A stretch of DNA of 14,597 nucleotides from CAYQQJ01 sp964419935 (GTDB taxonomy: Bacteria > Pseudomonadota > Gammaproteobacteria > Pseudomonadales > Cellvibrionaceae), in assembly GCA_964419935.1 (NCBI GenBank), contig CAYQQJ010000052.1:1-14597 (forward strand), written 5' to 3'. Both the position numbers and the translations under genes were made by a program. Below the pieces are notes generated by a model that was not told the origin of the DNA, did not search any database, and saw only the letters and a program-made list of their open reading frames with translations. Positions 1 to 4,407 of the stretch are shown here, in pieces. Position 1 is the first letter of the stretch. Each line of letters starts with the position of its first letter.

Positions 1-54
1 ACGGTGGGTCAAAAGTAATGGCCAAAAGTGGGTCAAAATAGATGGCCATTGACA
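1..54. mobile_element. Possible terminal fragment of an insertion sequence (IS21-like end)
   Basis: Two tandem 24-bp units start at 4 and 28. Each begins GTGGGTCAAAA and carries ATGGCC near its end, and the block ends in CCATTGACA at 46-54. Repeated transposase-binding units of this kind, with a terminal CA, are known at the ends of IS21-family elements. No transposase gene is visible in the window, so this would be the right end of an element lying mainly to the left. The family assignment rests on resemblance only; a decayed end or an unrelated repeat is possible. Confidence 0.35.
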
Positions 55-75
55 AAAAGAGACGAGTCTGATGTC

Positions 76-211
76 AATGCCGGTATTGAATGGCAAGGGG
101 GAAGCAACAACGCCCTAAATACCGGCTCCGGAACGTCCGTCAGCGCGAGTTTTTGATAAAGGGGATCGTGGGGAAGGCGCCGGTTATCAGGGTTAGCCCG
201 GCGTCTAACCC
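76..211. other. Non-coding stretch with two inverted repeats between the IS-like end and the tRNA terminator
   Basis: A 9-bp perfect inverted repeat (GCCGGTATT at 79-87, AATACCGGC at 118-126) encloses about 30 nt. A second hairpin has arms GGGTTAG (190-196) and CTAACCC (205-211) with an 8-nt loop. The open frames here (about 60 codons on either strand) show no recognisable protein features. I see no gene in 55-230. Confidence 0.4.
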
Positions 212-230
212 GCCTCCTGCAGGACAAACA

Positions 231-258
231 AAAAAGGCTCCCAAATGGGAGCCTTTTT
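231..258 (-). terminator. Intrinsic terminator, probably the original tRNA-Met terminator
   Basis: A 7-bp GC-rich stem (GGCTCCC 236-242, GGGAGCC 247-253) with a 4-nt loop is flanked by AAAAA (231-235) and TTTTT (254-258), so it can work in both directions. It lies just beyond the 3' end of the left tRNA-Met fragment, read on the minus strand. That is where the terminator of the undisturbed tRNA gene would be. The prophage now separates it from the tRNA promoter by about 8 kb. Confidence 0.75.
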
Positions 259-261
259 CAT

Positions 262-311
262 TGATATGGTAGCTAGGGGGAGACTTGAACTCCCGACCTC
301 AGCATTATGAG
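262..311 (-). repeat. Left attachment site: 3' fragment of tRNA-Met
   Basis: This is identical over 50 bp to 8348-8397. It covers the tRNA-Met 3' part from the anticodon loop through the CCA end, plus five bases beyond. After 311 the sequence diverges from the tRNA (ACAGACTT instead of TGCTGCGC), so the copy has no 5' half and cannot be a working tRNA. It marks one prophage boundary. Confidence 0.92.
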
Positions 312-364
312 ACAGACTTGCGGGTTGTCTATATTTTCTAAGTTATTGATTTTCCTCACCATCT

Positions 365-401
365 TGAAAAACAACCCATTGAAAATTCGTTTCAAGGTGG
401 G
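365..401 (-). terminator. Terminator of the leftward (repressor) transcript
   Basis: A hairpin with arms CCCA-TTGAAA (375-384) and TTTCAA-GG-TGGG (390-401), loop ATTCG, lies directly after the stop of the minus-strand gene ending at 409. On the minus strand the stem is followed by TTGTTTTT. On the plus strand it is followed by CAATTTTTT, so it may act in both directions. Confidence 0.65.
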
Positions 402-408
402 CAATTTT

Positions 409-882
409 TTAATATCCAGATCGTCCTGCTGCCCGGCATGATGTGTCTCGGTGAATTTTGTCTAATTCTCTTTTTGTTTTCCGGTACTCGGCTATCCAGA
501 AATTGCAGGTTTCGGTGCGTTGTTTGTCGGCTGCTGATTGCTGTTCTCGTTGCTTTTTGGCTTCTCGTTGTCGTTGTTGTTGTATTAGTCGTTGTCTTTG
601 TCTTTGTTCGGCTTGTTGCTGGCGTTCAAAGGCGTTGCGTTCATTTAATCGGCGTAATTCTTCAGCGGCGGCTTTGGTTAGTTTGGCTGCTTGGTGGGCG
701 GCATAGTAGGCGGTTATGGCGTTGCTTGCTAGGTTACCCGCTGTAACTCCAACGGTGATGATTATTGTTAGTGCGATTGATTTAAGTATTTTTGTTAGGA
801 ATGGGTTTTCGTTATTCCTTGAATGTTTGATGTAGTCGGTGTCTATGTCGTCTATGTTGTCGAATTCGTCGTATACCTTCAA
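409..882 (-). CDS. Membrane-anchored coiled-coil phage protein of unknown function
   Basis: A protein of about 157 residues. It starts with a very acidic segment (DEFDNIDDIDTD). One hydrophobic segment at about residues 33-53 (ALTIIITVGVTAG core) looks like a membrane anchor. A long Gln/Arg/Glu-rich stretch (about 70-125), heptad-like and probably coiled coil, follows. The C-terminal part has two cysteines in a CNFW...RDTSCR pattern. I place the start at TTG 882 because the strong ribosome site GGAGG lies 8 nt upstream of it; a GTG at 897 in the same frame would put that site inside the gene. It lies 22-37 nt after the repressor gene on the same strand, so it is probably co-transcribed and expressed in the lysogen. 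Similar charged membrane proteins occur in other gammaproteobacterial inoviruses, but I know no function. A role in superinfection exclusion is speculation. Confidence 0.7.
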   Translation of the reverse strand: MKVYDEFDNIDDIDTDYIKHSRNNENPFLTKILKSIALTIIITVGVTAGNLASNAITAYYAAHQAAKLTKAAAEELRRLNERNAFERQQQAEQRQRQRLIQQQRQREAKKQREQQSAADKQRTETCNFWIAEYRKTKRELDKIHRDTSCRAAGRSGY

Positions 883-919
883 TGTACCTTCCTCCACTTG
901 GTGGCAACCTTAGCCGCTA

Positions 920-1195
920 TTATCCGGCCTTCCCTTGTGTCCCTAATTCTTTTTGTGCGGTTTTTGTCATTGGGCTGATTTGGCCTGCTTCGGGTAGCTC
1001 CTCGCCATAGGCGAGCCAGTATCTGTACTCTGGGAAAGCGGTTCCTATTAGCTCTATTTCTTCGTGGCGAACTTGTGCGCGTTTTGACAGGACGTTTGTT
1101 AGGCGGGTGTATTTGATACCGGCTTTTTGGGCGAATGTCTCCCTCCCGAGTTTTTCATATTCCATTATTTTTAAAATTCTATCTAATATATTCAT
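920..1195 (-). CDS. Small Cro/CI-type helix-turn-helix repressor
   Basis: A protein of 91 residues. The first half has the pattern of an XRE/Cro-type helix-turn-helix: a helix (MNILDRILKIMEYEKL), then GRETFAQKAGIKYTRLTNVL as the turn and recognition helix. The C-terminal part (YRYWLAYGEELPEAGQISPMT) resembles the W-L-x-x-G-E-E-x-P-E-A-G ending common in short phage repressors. The start ATG at 1195 gives a compact domain. The frame stays open to 1291, but the extra 32 residues look non-conserved and would cross the operator region. No clear Shine-Dalgarno precedes the start. The gene is divergent from the structural genes, with inverted repeats between, as expected for the lysogeny switch repressor (equivalent to Pf4 repressor C). 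Confidence 0.8.
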   Translation of the reverse strand: MNILDRILKIMEYEKLGRETFAQKAGIKYTRLTNVLSKRAQVRHEEIELIGTAFPEYRYWLAYGEELPEAGQISPMTKTAQKELGTQGKAG

Positions 1196-1197
1196 AA

Positions 1198-1271
1198 ATA
1201 GTACTTGTACTATGTAAGCGGTGCGTCTATACTGCTTACTATGTAATGGTAATGAGTAATTATCGTTACTC
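1198..1271. promoter_or_regulatory. Operator-like inverted repeats between divergent phage transcripts
   Basis: Three inverted repeats lie in 75 bp. ATAGTAC-TT-GTACTAT (1198-1213) has perfect 7-bp arms. GTAAGC (1214-1219) pairs with GCTTAC (1234-1239) over a 14-nt spacer. GAGTAA (1254-1259) pairs with TTACTC (1266-1271) over a 6-nt spacer. The first ends 2 nt from the repressor start codon and overlaps the -35 of the forward promoter. Binding there would both silence the forward genes and limit the repressor's own synthesis. Protein binding is inferred from position and symmetry. Confidence 0.6.
1206..1233 (+). promoter_or_regulatory. Candidate sigma-70 promoter for the rightward phage genes
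   Basis: TTGTAC (1206-1211) and TATACT (1228-1233) are separated by 16 bp. The -10 is near consensus and the -35 matches 4 of 6 bases. The -35 lies within the palindrome 1198-1213, so a repressor bound there would block it. The first forward gene starts at 1361, leaving a leader of about 120 nt in which I see no gene. Confidence 0.5.
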
Positions 1272-1360
1272 GTCGTTGTGGTTAACGGCAAATATTACCA
1301 CGTCCAAGTAAACGGGTGCTTGGGTAGCGTGTTCAAGCCCGGATTGCAGGAATCAAAGTT

Positions 1361-1675
1361 ATGGCACAGCAAGTTCTTAAAGCTCAGGTTCTGGGCGCTC
1401 AATTCTCAGAATTCGACGGTAATTTCTACGGCAAGATTTTCATTTGCCAGCCCGTCTCGTCGGAAGATGCTGAAAACGCAAAAGGTCTTAGCGTTATGAG
1501 TATCGACATTGGCAAAGAGGCGTATAACCGTCTTTCCCTTCCCGCTCATCCTGTCGATGCACAGCTTGATATTCGCATGAAGCGTGCCGGTAAAAACAAA
1601 ATGAGTACCGAGTGCATTGGCGTCCGTCTCGAAAGTTCACAGCCACAAAAGCCAGCTGTTCAACCAAGCAAATAA
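1361..1675 (+). CDS. Phage ssDNA-binding protein (gene V / Pf PA0720-like)
   Basis: A protein of 104 residues, likely the non-specific single-strand binding protein. Such proteins coat newly made viral strands, switch replication from double-strand to single-strand synthesis and present the DNA to the assembly machine. The body is rich in beta-type segments with basic and aromatic residues (FDGNFYGKIFICQP, DIRMKRAGKNK). The tail is Gln/Pro/Lys-rich (SSQPQKPAVQPSK), as in many SSB-like proteins. Ribosome site AGGA lies about 8 nt before ATG. It is the first rightward gene after the operator region and precedes a terminator, matching the position of the binding protein in Pf phages. Codon use is richer in C than in the following genes, which fits high expression. 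The assignment is by size, composition and position. Confidence 0.75.
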   Translation: MAQQVLKAQVLGAQFSEFDGNFYGKIFICQPVSSEDAENAKGLSVMSIDIGKEAYNRLSLPAHPVDAQLDIRMKRAGKNKMSTECIGVRLESSQPQKPAVQPSK

Positions 1676-1683
1676 TGTCCCTT

Positions 1684-1713
1684 GACCCGTTCCTCTTGGT
1701 TCGGGTCTTTTTT
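1684..1713 (+). terminator. Intrinsic terminator after the ssDNA-binding protein gene
   Basis: The arms GACCCG (1684-1689) and CGGGTC (1702-1707), with a 12-nt loop, are followed by TTTTTT. Downstream genes must be reached by readthrough or by another promoter, which would let the phage make much more binding protein than structural proteins. Confidence 0.75.
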
Positions 1714-1731
1714 ATTAATGAGGTGATGAAC

Positions 1732-1947
1732 ATGGAAAATATAATTTCAGTTCGTATTAGTGCTGGTGTCCCTTCGGCTTATTGGTACTCCGGTTTGGTG
1801 GGTACGTCATTTGATGTTAAGTCTGTCCGTTCTCGTGTTTCCGGTTTTAATCATTCGCTAACACTGTTCGAGATTGTTGGTGGTGATTTTGATGGTGAGT
1901 ATCTGCTTCCTGCTGATTGTGAAATTATCGCAGCTGCGGCGGCTTAG
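1732..1947 (+). CDS. Small phage protein, first of a tandem paralogous pair
   Basis: A protein of 71 residues with no membrane segment. The pattern is ISVRISAG...WYSGLVG..F.V...FEIV.GDFDG.YLLPADCEII plus an alanine-rich end. It aligns without gaps over 62 columns to the next gene's product, with about 16 identities including the WY, G-x-x-F-x-V and L-P-x-D-C-E-x-I positions. The alternating hydrophobic pattern suggests a small beta-barrel, possibly SH3-like (inference). The start ATG 1732 is chosen because AGGTG sits 5-7 nt upstream; an ATG two codons earlier overlaps that site, and the long upstream extension crosses the terminator at 1684-1713. It occupies the place of PA0721 in Pf phages. 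Function unknown. Confidence 0.7.
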   Translation: MENIISVRISAGVPSAYWYSGLVGTSFDVKSVRSRVSGFNHSLTLFEIVGGDFDGEYLLPADCEIIAAAAA

Positions 1948-1958
1948 GATTCGTGCTT

Positions 1959-2162
1959 ATGAAAAGCCAGCTCTCTGTAAAAGTGAACCAATGCATGATG
2001 CCGGGGAATTGGTACGGGTTTTACATCGGCAGTGAGTTTCTTGTTATTGAGGCTGAGTTGGTTTTTCAAAAGCCTGAATGTGTGCATAAGGTTTATAAGG
2101 TTGTCGATGGTCCCGGGTGTGGTGACCTGATTCTGCCGTCTGACTGCGAGGTGATTAAGTAA
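1959..2162 (+). CDS. Small phage protein, second of the tandem paralogous pair
   Basis: A protein of 67 residues, soluble in appearance, homologous to its upstream neighbour (WYGFYIGSEFLV...YKVVDG...LPSDCEVIK). It has four cysteines against one in the neighbour. ATG 1959 is preferred, with AGGA 9 nt upstream. A GTG two codons earlier is too close to that site. Its stop overlaps the start of the next gene (TAATG), implying translational coupling to the coat-like protein. Function unknown. Confidence 0.7.
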   Translation: MKSQLSVKVNQCMMPGNWYGFYIGSEFLVIEAELVFQKPECVHKVYKVVDGPGCGDLILPSDCEVIK

Positions 2163-2452
2163 TGGATTTTACTAATGTGATTTCGGCGGTGAATGTTGAT
2201 ATGTTGATTGGCGCGTTAACGGCTATTGCTGCAATTAAAATTTTGCCGGGTATTGCGGTTTGGGCGTATGACTCTGTAATTGGTTGGTTTGGTGGCGGTT
2301 TTGCGGATGATATAGATCGTGCGGAAGCGGATGCAGCTTATGATGATTCTCAAATGGCTGCGTTTTATGAATGGCACGATAACGGCGGTAAGTGGTATTC
2401 CGAGGAAGATGCAAATGTCTCGTATGAAATTAATATGAGTGATGATGATTAA
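2162..2452 (+). CDS. Coat-like protein with a long acidic C-terminal tail
   Basis: A protein of 96 residues. Residues 1-43 match the 44-residue major coat protein encoded at 2732-2866 at 26 of 43 positions, with an identical TAIAAIKILPG core and a VIGWF ending. The coat protein's basic residues K33, K38 and R44 are here V33, S38 and G44. After a GGG hinge come about 50 further residues with 16 Asp/Glu and only two Lys/Arg, plus WHDNGGKWY and a DDD end. If it inserts like a coat protein (N-terminus out), the acidic tail faces the cytoplasm. The gene overlaps both neighbours by TAATG junctions. It may be a minor virion protein, an assembly factor or a diverging coat duplicate. The homology is direct; the role is unknown. 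Confidence 0.75.
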   Translation: MDFTNVISAVNVDMLIGALTAIAAIKILPGIAVWAYDSVIGWFGGGFADDIDRAEADAAYDDSQMAAFYEWHDNGGKWYSEEDANVSYEINMSDDD

Positions 2453-2706
2453 TGGGAATTCGTTGTGATGGTACATTAAGCCAGGACATTAACGGTTATC
2501 CGTTGTGTTCCGGTTTTTGGGTAGATGAGCCCGATATGCTTTCACAGCTTTATGAACTACTAAACGCCGTGTTTTCCACGCCAGACACGGTACAAATAGT
2601 AGTCGCGTTCATGGCTGCGTTTAGCGTGCCAATGATCGCGTATTTAACGGCGTGGGCTTATGGCAAAGTGATTTTCTTTGCTGAAACTAACGACTCTGAT
2701 CTTTAG
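2452..2706 (+). CDS. Small single-span membrane protein (Pf PA0722-like position)
   Basis: A protein of 84 residues. The N-terminal part carries two cysteines in a CDGTLSQDINGYPLCSGFW pattern, which I associate with inovirus proteins encoded just before the major coat protein. A hydrophobic segment at about 47-71 (IVVAFMAAFSVPMIAYLTAW) is a likely membrane span, and the C-terminus is short and acidic. The start overlaps the upstream stop (TAATG). By position it is probably a minor virion or assembly protein; this is inferred, not shown. Confidence 0.7.
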   Translation: MGIRCDGTLSQDINGYPLCSGFWVDEPDMLSQLYELLNAVFSTPDTVQIVVAFMAAFSVPMIAYLTAWAYGKVIFFAETNDSDL

Positions 2707-2731
2707 GGGTCATATGGAAGGGGGAGGTCTT

Positions 2732-2866
2732 ATGGACTTTACCAGCATCACAGCTGCGGTTGATGCCACTGCTATTGTTGCGGCCATCACTGCTATTGCG
2801 GCAATCAAGATTTTGCCGGGAGTAGCAAAGTGGGGTTACAACAAGGTCATTGGTTGGTTCCGCTAA
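2732..2866 (+). CDS. Major coat protein (pVIII/CoaB-like), no signal peptide
   Basis: A protein of 44 residues: an acidic N-terminal part (MDFTSITAAVDAT), a hydrophobic span (about 13-32) with a central lysine (K26), and a basic C-terminal end (KWGYNKVIGWFR). This is the layout of filamentous phage major coat proteins, whose basic end contacts DNA inside the virion. It has no cleavable leader. The Pf3 coat protein likewise has 44 residues and no leader, and inserts through YidC. The start follows a strong GGGGAGGT site at 2721-2728. A strong terminator immediately follows, as usual after gene VIII. An upstream in-frame ATG at 2714 would add six residues but would absorb the ribosome site. Confidence 0.85.
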   Translation: MDFTSITAAVDATAIVAAITAIAAIKILPGVAKWGYNKVIGWFR

Positions 2867-2900
2867 AAGCGGCGGCTCCTTCGGGGGCCGTTTTAGTTTT
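2863..2900 (+). terminator. Central terminator after the major coat gene
   Basis: CTAAAA (2863-2868) pairs with TTTTAG (2891-2896) around a GC-rich inner stem, GGCTCC-TTCG-GGGGCC, with a stable UUCG-type tetraloop; TTTT follows. It overlaps the coat stop codon. A terminator after gene VIII is a hallmark of filamentous phages and keeps coat transcripts abundant. Confidence 0.85.
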
Positions 2901-2912
2901 GGGGTTGAGATA

Positions 2913-2996
2913 ATGTTAATAATTCTGTGTTCATTCGCGCTTGGGGGGCTGACTTGTTATGCGATTATTGCTGGGTTTGTTGCTTCTCGGGGTTAG
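2913..2996 (+). CDS. Hydrophobic mini-gene between coat and pIII-like genes (27 aa)
   Basis: ATG at 2913 opens a 27-codon frame ending TAG at 2994-2996. The product starts MLIILCSFALGG and continues with a hydrophobic run ending FVASRG, a single membrane span with a short basic end. It overlaps the first 38 bases of the pIII-like gene in another frame. A GGGG stretch lies 8 nt upstream, a modest ribosome site. Small hydrophobic tip proteins (pVII and pIX, 32-33 residues in Ff phages) are otherwise missing here, and this is a candidate. A chance frame is possible. Confidence 0.45.
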   Translation: MLIILCSFALGGLTCYAIIAGFVASRG

Positions 2997-4116
2997 CGTG
3001 TCAGTTTCCGCTAGTACGTATTTGACTGAGCAACAAGCGAAAGCTGCATGTGATGCTGCGTTGAATTCAATGAATACTTTTGATTGTTATGAGCCAAGAT
3101 CTTGCAGCCTTAACTCTTTTAATTCGCTATTTACGTATTCCTGTGAAACCGCGATGTACAACGCGTGTGGTCAGTCTAACGTCTACGGGACACTGTGCGA
3201 AGGTGGTCATAATAAGCCTGACAAATATTCGTATTACTTCGGCACGTGTCCTCCTGGCACTGAAGCGAATTCAGATACCGGTTTGTGTGAAGAGCCTCCT
3301 TCTGAGCCGTGTGTTTGGCCTGAAAAAGAGGATATTGTAAACGGTGGGTGTTATATGCCTGATAATATTTGTCCGCCGGGTGGTTCGTATACGTATAATC
3401 CTAATGATGATTTGTCTGTTTGTGTCGGTGGTGATGAATCCTGTCCTGTTGGGTGGGATACTGATCCGTTGACAGGTGTTTGTACTGAAAATGATTCGTC
3501 GAGTTCTTCTAGTTCCTCCAGTTCTTCAACATCTTCCAGTTCTTCAACGTCTTCTAGTTCTTCAACATCAACTTCTTCAAGCTCTGGTGGCTCTTCCAGT
3601 TCGTCTAGTAGTTCTTCCGGCGGGTCGTCGGGGTCGTCTAGCAGTTCGTCGGGTGGTGGTGGTACTGGTGAGGGTGAGTGTCCAGAGGGTCAAACCTGTG
3701 ATGGTGCTGGTACGTCGTCTGGTCAGTGTGACGTGGAGCCGTCGTGTTCGGGTAATGATCCGGTTGCGTGCGCTCAGTTGTTACAGGAATGGCACCATAT
3801 GTGTTATGCCCCTGATTATGAGGATACTGGGAATGATTTTTATAATCCCGAGGGTGAAGGTAAAGGCGACGGGGATAGGGTTGGTGAAGCGTTTGGTGAG
3901 TTTGGTGACCGTGTTCAGGGTTCTGGTGTTGGTCAGGCGGTCGGTAATTTTTTTGATGTGAGTTTTACCGGGTCGTGTCCTACGTATAGCGCCAGTGCTG
4001 GTCCGTTTGATATTACGTTTGATCAGTGGTGCGGTCCTAATGTGCCGTGGTCATTGATCGCGGGAATTATTATGGCTACTGCGTTGTTTGTTGGCGCTCG
4101 TATCTGCTTCGGGTGA
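2959..4116 (+). CDS. Adsorption protein, pIII/CoaA-like, with polyserine linker
   Basis: A protein of 385 residues, predicted to sit at the virion tip and bind the host receptor. An N-terminal signal peptide (MRLLLGLLLLGVSVSVSA, cleavage after about residue 18) is followed by a cysteine-rich domain (about 19-178, many paired Cys, with CPPG, CPVGWDTDPLTGVC). A Ser/Thr/Gly linker runs from about 180 to 235. A second domain (about 236-360) has further cysteines, and a C-terminal span (VPWSLIAGIIMATALFVGA) would anchor it until release. This domain order (receptor domain, flexible linker, C domain with anchor) is that of pIII. It lies between the major coat and pVI-like genes, as in Pf and Ff phages. 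The start ATG 2959 follows GGGGGG at 2943-2948. Receptor unknown; Pf phages use type IV pili. Confidence 0.85.
   Translation: MRLLLGLLLLGVSVSVSASTYLTEQQAKAACDAALNSMNTFDCYEPRSCSLNSFNSLFTYSCETAMYNACGQSNVYGTLCEGGHNKPDKYSYYFGTCPPGTEANSDTGLCEEPPSEPCVWPEKEDIVNGGCYMPDNICPPGGSYTYNPNDDLSVCVGGDESCPVGWDTDPLTGVCTENDSSSSSSSSSSSTSSSSSTSSSSSTSTSSSSGGSSSSSSSSSGGSSGSSSSSSGGGGTGEGECPEGQTCDGAGTSSGQCDVEPSCSGNDPVACAQLLQEWHHMCYAPDYEDTGNDFYNPEGEGKGDGDRVGEAFGEFGDRVQGSGVGQAVGNFFDVSFTGSCPTYSASAGPFDITFDQWCGPNVPWSLIAGIIMATALFVGARICFG
3517..3570 (+). repeat. Three 18-bp tandem repeats inside the polyserine linker
   Basis: Three in-frame copies (3517-3534, 3535-3552, 3553-3570) of an 18-bp unit encode SSSSTS with one or two base changes each. 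Length changes here would alter the linker by six residues without a frameshift. Confidence 0.8.
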
Positions 4117-4119
4117 TGT

Positions 4120-4407
4120 ATGTGGGATAAGATCAAACAGTTTGTTAAAGATTTATTGGTCGAGTTAAAAGACTGGGTCTTTGATGTTTTTCTACGCATT
4201 TTAAAGGCGATTCTTGATGGTATTGCCTGGGTGATTGAGCAGATAGAGCCGCCTGATTTCATGATGAATAATAATATTGGTGATTACATTCATGAGGATG
4301 TTGGTTGGTTCTTAGTGCAATCGCAAGTCGGTCCTGCGTTGGCAATTGTTGGTTCTGCCTATTTGTTCTATTTTCTGCGTCGTGTTTTGACTTTGGGTAT
4401 TTGGTAA
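4120..4407 (+). CDS. Minor coat protein, pVI-like (Pf PA0725-like)
   Basis: A protein of 95 residues with an amphipathic charged N-terminal helix (MWDKIKQFVKDLLVELKDW), hydrophobic segments at about 20-42 and 71-93, and a basic end (FLRRVLTLGIW). Size, multi-span character and position between the adsorption protein and Zot match pVI, which caps the virion with pIII and helps release it from the membrane. It begins 3 nt after the adsorption gene and overlaps zot by TAATG. I see no good ribosome site at its start, so coupling to the upstream gene is likely. Confidence 0.75.
   Translation: MWDKIKQFVKDLLVELKDWVFDVFLRILKAILDGIAWVIEQIEPPDFMMNNNIGDYIHEDVGWFLVQSQVGPALAIVGSAYLFYFLRRVLTLGIW

Noticed and set aside
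317..327. CTTGCGGGTTG near the left attachment site, repeated at 5740-5750
   Set aside because: A single 11-base match is expected by chance in a window of this size.
438..746. Plus-strand open frames opposite the coiled-coil gene
   Set aside because: Val/Leu/Cys-rich translations are mirror images of the Gln/Arg-rich codons on the other strand.
1196..1291. Longer N-terminus for the repressor
   Set aside because: The extra 32 residues cross the operator and promoter region and look unlike a repressor start.
1612..1731. Upstream extension of the first paralogous small protein
   Set aside because: It runs through the terminator at 1684-1713 and out of the previous gene; a good ribosome site precedes 1732.
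3476..3961. 161-codon open frame inside the adsorption gene
   Set aside because: It is a second-frame reading of the Ser-rich linker codons, giving Val/Leu/Arg-rich low-complexity protein with no ribosome site.
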